From NCBI GenBank assembly GCA_903904635.1, contig CAIVDH010000116.1, forward strand, positions 1 to 11,078: a stretch of 11,078 nt of DNA, written 5' to 3'. The translations under genes and the position numbers were made by a program. Below are positions 7,230 to 11,078 of the stretch, piece after piece. The DNA comes from an uncultured Burkholderiales bacterium. Its GTDB lineage: Bacteria; Pseudomonadota; Gammaproteobacteria; Burkholderiales; Burkholderiaceae_D. Every line of letters starts with the position of its first letter. Position 1 is the stretch's first letter. The notes under the pieces are model-generated. The model did no database searches. It was not told the DNA's origin and was given only the letters and a program-made list of their open reading frames with translations.

Positions 7230-7278
7230 CATCCCGCCCACTTAATATCCTGCTTCAGTTTGCTTTAAAAAGATGCCG

Positions 7279-7289
7279 GTGCATTGCAA
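7279..7289. promoter_or_regulatory. TGC-N3-GCA dyad in the phaR leader, possible PhaR operator
   Basis: TGCATTGCA (7280-7288) is a dyad around three bases inside a TGC-rich run (TGC also at 7274), 20 bases before the phaR ATG and downstream of the promoter candidate. A repressor bound here could block transcription. It matches the pattern of the dyad at 7161-7171. PhaR binding is inferred from family knowledge, not shown. Confidence 0.3.
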
Positions 7290-7308
7290 CGCAAAAAATG
7301 GAATCCAG

Positions 7309-7881
7309 ATGACTAGTACAAAAAAAAATACGGAACGCCTGATAAAAAAATATCCGAATCGCCGTCTCTATGACACGCAGACCAGTTCTTACATTACGTT
7401 GGCTGATGTAAAACAACTCGTGCTTGGTAATGAAAATTTCACGGTGATCGATGCAAAATCGGATGTTGATCTGACGCGCAGTATTTTGTTGCAAATTATT
7501 TTGGAAGAAGAAGCCAACGGCGAGCCTATGTTTTCAAGTTCGGCGCTCACGCAGATCATTCGGTATTACGGACATGCGATGCAGGGCATGATGGGCTCTT
7601 ACCTCGAAAAAAATATACAAGTATTTATCGATATCCAAAACAAGCTCACAGAAAATTCCAAAGGCCTGGTCGAAGATAAGCCATTCAGCCCTGAGATGTG
7701 GACGCAGTTTATGACTGTGCAAGGCCCTATGATGCAGGGCATGATGAGCAACTACATAGAGCAGAGCAAGAGCCTGTTTATACAAATGCAGGATCAGATG
7801 CAAAGTCAGGCCAAGAATGTATTCGTTGGTGTATTTCCGTTTAATCCTGCAGCTGGCGTCAATCCAACTGAAGATAAATAA
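7309..7881 (+). CDS. phaR: Polyhydroxyalkanoate synthesis repressor PhaR
   Basis: A 190-residue transcriptional repressor that senses polyhydroxyalkanoate by binding nascent granules; when no free polymer surface is left it represses phasin genes and its own gene. Seen: the N-terminal PHB/PHA accumulation regulator DNA-binding domain with ERLIKKYPNRRLYDTQTSSY (residues 9-28) and ITLADVKQLV, then RSILLQIILEEE, and two related polymer-binding segments containing GHAMQGMMGSYLEKN and GPMMQGMMSNYIEQS, followed by a Gln/Met-rich amphipathic stretch. Sequence and length closely follow Cupriavidus PhaR. ATG 7309 is chosen because the family match begins at MTSTKK; the frame is open to an ATG at 7273. 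GGA about 8 bases upstream is a weak ribosome site. Codons 4-7 contain a run of nine A (7320-7328). It sits directly after phaC, with a separate promoter candidate at 7199-7229. Confidence 0.96.
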   Translation: MTSTKKNTERLIKKYPNRRLYDTQTSSYITLADVKQLVLGNENFTVIDAKSDVDLTRSILLQIILEEEANGEPMFSSSALTQIIRYYGHAMQGMMGSYLEKNIQVFIDIQNKLTENSKGLVEDKPFSPEMWTQFMTVQGPMMQGMMSNYIEQSKSLFIQMQDQMQSQAKNVFVGVFPFNPAAGVNPTEDK

Positions 7882-7889
7882 TCCTTACT

Positions 7890-7905
7890 GACCGCCGCTG
7901 CGGTC
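7890..7905. terminator. Short GC-rich hairpin after phaR
   Basis: GACCGC (7890-7895) and GCGGTC (7900-7905) form a perfect 6-bp stem with a four-base loop, 8 bases after the phaR stop. No T tract follows directly; the first long T run begins about 44 bases later. It may be a weak terminator or a 3'-end hairpin of the phaR transcript. TACAAT at 7923-7928 downstream could be a -10 box for rimO but lacks a convincing -35. Confidence 0.3.
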
Positions 7906-7939
7906 TGGTGCAGCGCAAAGGGTACAATGGCGACTTCGC

Positions 7940-7976
7940 TTTTGTGCCTTTTTTTATATTTTTTTGTGCCTTTTTT
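7940..7976 (+). repeat. Duplicated 15-bp T-rich element before rimO
   Basis: TTTTGTGCCTTTTTT occurs twice, at 7940-7954 and 7962-7976, exactly 22 bases apart (two helical turns), in a 37-base stretch that is mostly T and ends 11 bases before the rimO ATG. If transcription starts near the TACAAT at 7923, the rimO leader would be a U-rich unstructured RNA. Such leaders can bind ribosomal protein S1, which would suit a gene with no strong Shine-Dalgarno, but that role is inference. Confidence 0.7.
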
Positions 7977-7987
7977 GTGGCTATCTC

Positions 7988-9352
7988 ATGTCTAGTAATC
8001 CTCCTGTAGTACCCAAAGTCGGTTTTGTGTCCCTCGGTTGTCCGAAGGCGCTGGTTGACTCCGAACAAATCCTCACGCAGTTACGTGCCGAGGGCTATGA
8101 AACAGCCAAGTCGTATGATGGCGCTGATCTGGTGATTGTGAATACGTGCGGCTTTATTGATGCAGCCGTGCAGGAGTCCCTTGATGCTATCGGTGAAGCA
8201 TTGCATGAAAATGGCAAAGTGATCGTCACTGGTTGTTTGGGCAAGAAAAAAGATGCGGCGGGTGATGACATCATTCAAAAAATTCATCCTAAAGTATTGG
8301 CCGTAACTGGCCCGCATGCGTTGGCAGAAGTGATGGATGCAGTGCACCTGCACTTGCCCAAGCCGCATGAGCCTTTCATTGATCTGGTGCCTGCGCATGG
8401 CATTAAGCTGACGCCCCGGCATTATGCGTATCTGAAAATTTCTGAAGGTTGTAATCATCGCTGCAGTTTTTGCATTATTCCTTCCATGCGCGGTGATCTG
8501 GTTTCACGTCCGCTGGCTGATGTGATGCTGGAAGCAGAAAATCTTTTCAAAGCCGGTGTGAAAGAATTGCTGGTGATTTCACAAGACACCAGCGCCTATG
8601 GTGTGGATGTGAAGTTTCGTACCGGTTTCTGGAATGGCAAACCGGTACGTACTCACATGACTGAGCTAGTCGGTGCATTGGGCGAGCTGGCTAGCCAATA
8701 TGGCGCATGGGTGCGCTTACATTATGTTTCTCCTTATCCGCATGTGGATGATGTGATTAGCATGATGAATGGTGGTCATGTATTGCCTTATCTTGATGTG
8801 CCGCTGCAGCACTCGCATCCTGATGTATTAAAGCGCATGAAGCGTCCGGCCAATGGCGAAAAAAATATTGAACGTATACGTGCCTGGCGTGCACTGTGCC
8901 CAGACATCACCATACGCTCTACGTTTATTGCCGGCTTTCCCGGTGAGACTGAAGCTGAATTTCAGCATCTGCTCGATTTTTTACAAGAAGCGCAAATAGA
9001 CAGGCTAGGCTGCTTTGCGTATTCACCTGTAGAGGGCGCCACTGCCAATGCGCTGGCTGATCCTGTGCCGGATGAACTCAGAGAAGAGCGTCGCGGTCGC
9101 GTGATGGAATTACAAGAAAAAATTTCCCGACAAAGATTGCAGGCCAAAGTCGGCAAGCGCTTGCGTGTATTGATCGATGCGGTTGATCGTAATGGCGGCA
9201 CAGGCCGCTCCAGCGCCGATGCACCAGAGATTGATGGCGTGGTTTTCGTCAAACCGCCTTATGAGCCAAATCGTAAGCTGCATGTCGGTGAGTTTGTTGA
9301 GGTGACAGTTACCGGTGCGGATGCGCACGATCTGTGGGCAAGTACCGATTAA
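7988..9352 (+). CDS. rimO: Ribosomal protein S12 methylthiotransferase RimO
   Basis: A radical-SAM enzyme that adds a methylthio group to the beta carbon of the conserved aspartate (Asp89 in E. coli) of ribosomal protein S12. Seen in 454 residues: the N-terminal methylthiotransferase domain with three cluster-binding cysteines (Cys18 in [11 protein letters not shown], Cys54 in NTCGF, Cys83 in TGCLG), the radical-SAM cluster motif CNHRCSFC (Cys155, Cys159, Cys162) followed by IPSMRG, the barrel segment LHYVSPYPH and [30 protein letters not shown], and a C-terminal TRAM domain from about 385 to the end. [10 protein letters not shown] and PSMRG are RimO-typical and argue against MiaB. ATG 7988 is chosen because upstream codons are T-rich leader. 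No strong ribosome site is visible. metC begins 7 bases after the stop, so the two are almost certainly cotranscribed. Confidence 0.96.
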   Translation: MSSNPPVVPKVGFVSLGCPKALVDSEQILTQLRAEGYETAKSYDGADLVIVNTCGFIDAAVQESLDAIGEALHENGKVIVTGCLGKKKDAAGDDIIQKIHPKVLAVTGPHALAEVMDAVHLHLPKPHEPFIDLVPAHGIKLTPRHYAYLKISEGCNHRCSFCIIPSMRGDLVSRPLADVMLEAENLFKAGVKELLVISQDTSAYGVDVKFRTGFWNGKPVRTHMTELVGALGELASQYGAWVRLHYVSPYPHVDDVISMMNGGHVLPYLDVPLQHSHPDVLKRMKRPANGEKNIERIRAWRALCPDITIRSTFIAGFPGETEAEFQHLLDFLQEAQIDRLGCFAYSPVEGATANALADPVPDELREERRGRVMELQEKISRQRLQAKVGKRLRVLIDAVDRNGGTGRSSADAPEIDGVVFVKPPYEPNRKLHVGEFVEVTVTGADAHDLWASTD

Positions 9353-9359
9353 GACTGAT

Positions 9360-10529
9360 ATGACCGAGAAAAAATCGCTGCAGACGCTACTGACGACGAC
9401 GGACTATCAGCCGCCCGAAGGTTTTGCTGCATTTCCTGCTGCGATACATCATGCTTCTACCGTATTGTTTAAAGATGTGGCTGCTATGCGTGCGCGTCAT
9501 TGGCAGGACAAGACGGCCTATACCTATGGCCTGCACGGCACACCGACTACCTTCACACTAGAAGCAAGATTAGCGGAAATAGAAGATGGTCAGTATTGTT
9601 TGCTGGCGCCTAGTGGACTAGCTGCAATCGCGATGATTGATCTGGCTTTGCTCAAGAGTGGCGACGAGGTACTCCTTCCCGATAATGTCTATAGCCCGAA
9701 TCGTGATCTGGCTAATTGGCTCTCGCGTGATTTTGGTATTGGCGTGCGTTATTACGATCCGATGTTGGGTGAGGCCATTGCCGAACTCATCACAGACCAT
9801 ACGCGTTTGATCTGGACGGAAGCGCCGGGTTCGGTTTCTATGGAGGTGCCGGACATTGCGGCCATCTGTCGTGCTGCGCATGCGCGTGGGGTGGTTGTTG
9901 CGCTAGACAACACCTGGTCGGCCGGCATTGCATTTAAGGCCTTTGATCATGGTGTGGATATCGTGATGCAGGCGCTGACCAAGTATCAGTCAGGTGGCTC
10001 GGATATTTTAATGGGTGCGGTGATTACGCGCGAAAAATCACTGAACCAAAAAATCGAACTGGCACATATGCGGCTCGGTATGGGCGTGTCTGCGGATGAC
10101 GTCTATCTGGTGCTGCGTGGATTAGCGACGATGAAGCTGCGCTTTGATGCGCATGATAAGAGTGCGCGTCAGATTGCCGCATGGCTGAAGCAGCGCCCGG
10201 AAATTGCGCGTGTGCTGCATCCAGCATTGACGGATTGTCCCGGACACGCAAACTGGCAGCGTGATTTTACTGGCGCAGCAGGTTTGTTTTCCGTGATTTT
10301 CGATGCACGCTATAGCGAAGCGCAGACAGACTGTTTTGTCGATAGCCTGAAATTATTTAAGATCGGTTATAGCTGGGGTGGGGCAAATAGTTTGTGTGTG
10401 CCGTACCGCATGAAAACCATGCGCACTGACTGGTCTGATGCGGGTCAGTTAATTCGTCTCAATATTGGTCTGGAAGAGACGCATGATTTGATTGCCGATC
10501 TGGAGCAGGCATTTTCACATTTGGCATAG
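9360..10529 (+). CDS. metC: Cystathionine beta-lyase MetC
   Basis: A PLP enzyme of the Cys/Met family that cleaves cystathionine to homocysteine, pyruvate and ammonia, the penultimate step of methionine synthesis by transsulfuration. Seen in 389 residues: FPAAIHHASTVLF (25-37), TYGLHGTPTTFTLEARLAEI (55-74), APSGLAAIAM (83-92), ESPGS-like EAPGSVSMEVPDI (154-166), LDNTW with Asp183, the Schiff-base lysine in QALTKYQSGGSD (Lys208), HPAL then GHANWQRDFTGAAGLFS, and YSWGGANSL with IRLNIGLE near the end. Order and length follow E. coli MetC. At the place of E. coli MetC Arg58 (YGRRGT), a PLP-phosphate contact from the neighbouring subunit, this protein has YGLHGT; this may be lineage-typical. The ATG at 9360 is 7 bases after rimO, implying translational coupling. 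Cystathionine gamma-synthase or gamma-lyase are less likely given the MetC-like C-terminus. Confidence 0.9.
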   Translation: MTEKKSLQTLLTTTDYQPPEGFAAFPAAIHHASTVLFKDVAAMRARHWQDKTAYTYGLHGTPTTFTLEARLAEIEDGQYCLLAPSGLAAIAMIDLALLKSGDEVLLPDNVYSPNRDLANWLSRDFGIGVRYYDPMLGEAIAELITDHTRLIWTEAPGSVSMEVPDIAAICRAAHARGVVVALDNTWSAGIAFKAFDHGVDIVMQALTKYQSGGSDILMGAVITREKSLNQKIELAHMRLGMGVSADDVYLVLRGLATMKLRFDAHDKSARQIAAWLKQRPEIARVLHPALTDCPGHANWQRDFTGAAGLFSVIFDARYSEAQTDCFVDSLKLFKIGYSWGGANSLCVPYRMKTMRTDWSDAGQLIRLNIGLEETHDLIADLEQAFSHLA

Positions 10530-10536
10530 CTTTGTT

Positions 10537-10573
10537 ATCGTGTAAACGGTCAGTGACTTTACTGGCACACGAT
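10537..10573. terminator. Bulged hairpin between convergent metC and serB
   Basis: ATCGTGT (10537-10543) pairs perfectly with ACACGAT (10567-10573); inside, GTCAGT (10549-10554) pairs with ACTGGC (10561-10566) with one G-U wobble, leaving a 5-base bulge and a 6-base loop GACTTT. The structure fills most of the 53-base gap between the two converging stop codons. There is no T tract on either side, so it is a structured transcript end rather than a textbook intrinsic terminator. Confidence 0.4.
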
Positions 10574-10582
10574 GACGGCTGC

Positions 10583-11078
10583 TCAGCGAAACAAATTTAA
10601 GACACCATCTAGCCCCGCAAAATTCAATGCCACATCGGCTTGCGCTCTGACTACCGGTTTGGCTCTAAACGCCACGGAAAGACCAGCTACTGACATCATC
10701 TCTAGATCATTGGCGCCGTCACCCATGACGATAGCCGAACTAGCTTCAACGCCGAGTGCGGCGGCTTCATTTTCTACCGTCTTGCGTTTTTCAGTGGCAT
10801 CGATGATCTCGCCGACTATCTTGCCTGTCAGTTTGCCGTTAATGATTTCCAGCGAGTTGGCGCGCGTCACATCAAAATGCAGTTGGTGTTGTAAACGGTC
10901 TGTGAAATACGGAAAGCCGCCTGACACCAACACAGTTCTTAATCCTGCTTTTTTTGCACCAGCCAGCAGTTCATAGGCACCGAGCGACAACAATAGCCTT
11001 TCATCAAAAACCTGCTGCAGCGCCGAGGCATTTAATCCTTCCAGCAATGCCACACGTCGTGTCAGACTGTCTCTGAAT
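10583..11078 (-). CDS. serB: Phosphoserine phosphatase SerB, C-terminal part (5' end beyond window)
   Basis: Hydrolyses O-phospho-L-serine to serine, the last step of serine synthesis, as a cytosolic HAD-superfamily enzyme. The 164 residues visible start in mid-protein (FRDSLTRRVALLEGL) and read to the stop. Seen: HAD motif II in TVLVSGGFPYFTDRL (Ser and Gly-Gly), motif III lysine in DATEKRKTVE, and motif IV GDGANDLEMMSVAGLSVAFRAKP. The first HAD motif with the nucleophilic aspartate must lie upstream outside the window. A GTG at 11053 could look like a start but codes for an internal valine, because the family-like sequence continues upstream without a stop to the edge. The gene converges with metC across a structured 53-base gap. 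Serine feeds cysteine and thus cystathionine, so the neighbours are metabolically related, though on opposite strands. Confidence 0.94.
   Translation of the reverse strand, partial: FRDSLTRRVALLEGLNASALQQVFDERLLLSLGAYELLAGAKKAGLRTVLVSGGFPYFTDRLQHQLHFDVTRANSLEIINGKLTGKIVGEIIDATEKRKTVENEAAALGVEASSAIVMGDGANDLEMMSVAGLSVAFRAKPVVRAQADVALNFAGLDGVLNLFR

Noticed and set aside
10583..11053. serB as a complete short gene starting at GTG 11053
   Set aside because: The reading frame continues to the window edge with SerB-like residues (FRDSLTRR) before that codon, and the first HAD motif would be missing.

Overview
The window looks like an ordinary chromosomal core segment of a betaproteobacterium, most likely order Burkholderiales and resembling Oxalobacteraceae. 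The reasons are the close family resemblance of PhaC and PhaR to the Cupriavidus/Burkholderia class I polyhydroxyalkanoate proteins, the bamD / rluD-pgeF arrangement shared with other beta- and gammaproteobacteria, the BamD C-terminus SWWKFW, and a moderate GC content. Genus-level placement is inference. I see no rRNA, tRNA, CRISPR array, insertion sequence, integrase or phage gene.

Layout, left to right. Positions 1-1412 hold two leftward genes: a truncated PLP-dependent methionine aminotransferase (YbdL type) and, upstream of it, a PIN-domain putative toxin with no visible antitoxin. Diverging from these is yaaA (1546-2322, + strand), the peroxide-stress protein. yaaA converges on bamD (2356-3171, - strand), the lipoprotein of the outer-membrane beta-barrel assembly machine. 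bamD diverges from rluD (23S rRNA pseudouridine synthase), which is followed 23 bases later by pgeF (peptidoglycan editing factor). The bamD/rluD gap carries a four-unit 11-bp tandem repeat and a good sigma-70 promoter for bamD.

A small two-helix membrane protein of unknown function (5050-5289, - strand) overlaps the pgeF stop convergently and diverges from phaC. The polyhydroxyalkanoate block is phaC (synthase) followed directly by phaR (repressor), with no phaA or phaB between them. The 199-base gap before phaR has a promoter candidate and two TGC-N3-GCA dyads that could be PhaR autoregulatory sites. Downstream, rimO (S12 methylthiotransferase) and metC (cystathionine beta-lyase) are tightly coupled, 7 bases apart. 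metC converges on serB (phosphoserine phosphatase), which runs off the right edge.

Functionally the window mixes envelope biogenesis (bamD, pgeF), ribosome modification (rluD, rimO), carbon storage (phaC, phaR) and sulfur/serine amino acid metabolism (the aminotransferase, metC, serB). I did not find a convincing undescribed multi-gene system. The better leads are small: the 11-bp repeat array in the bamD leader, the U-rich repeated leader of rimO, the PhaR-site candidates, the unknown membrane protein beside phaC, and the orphan PIN protein.
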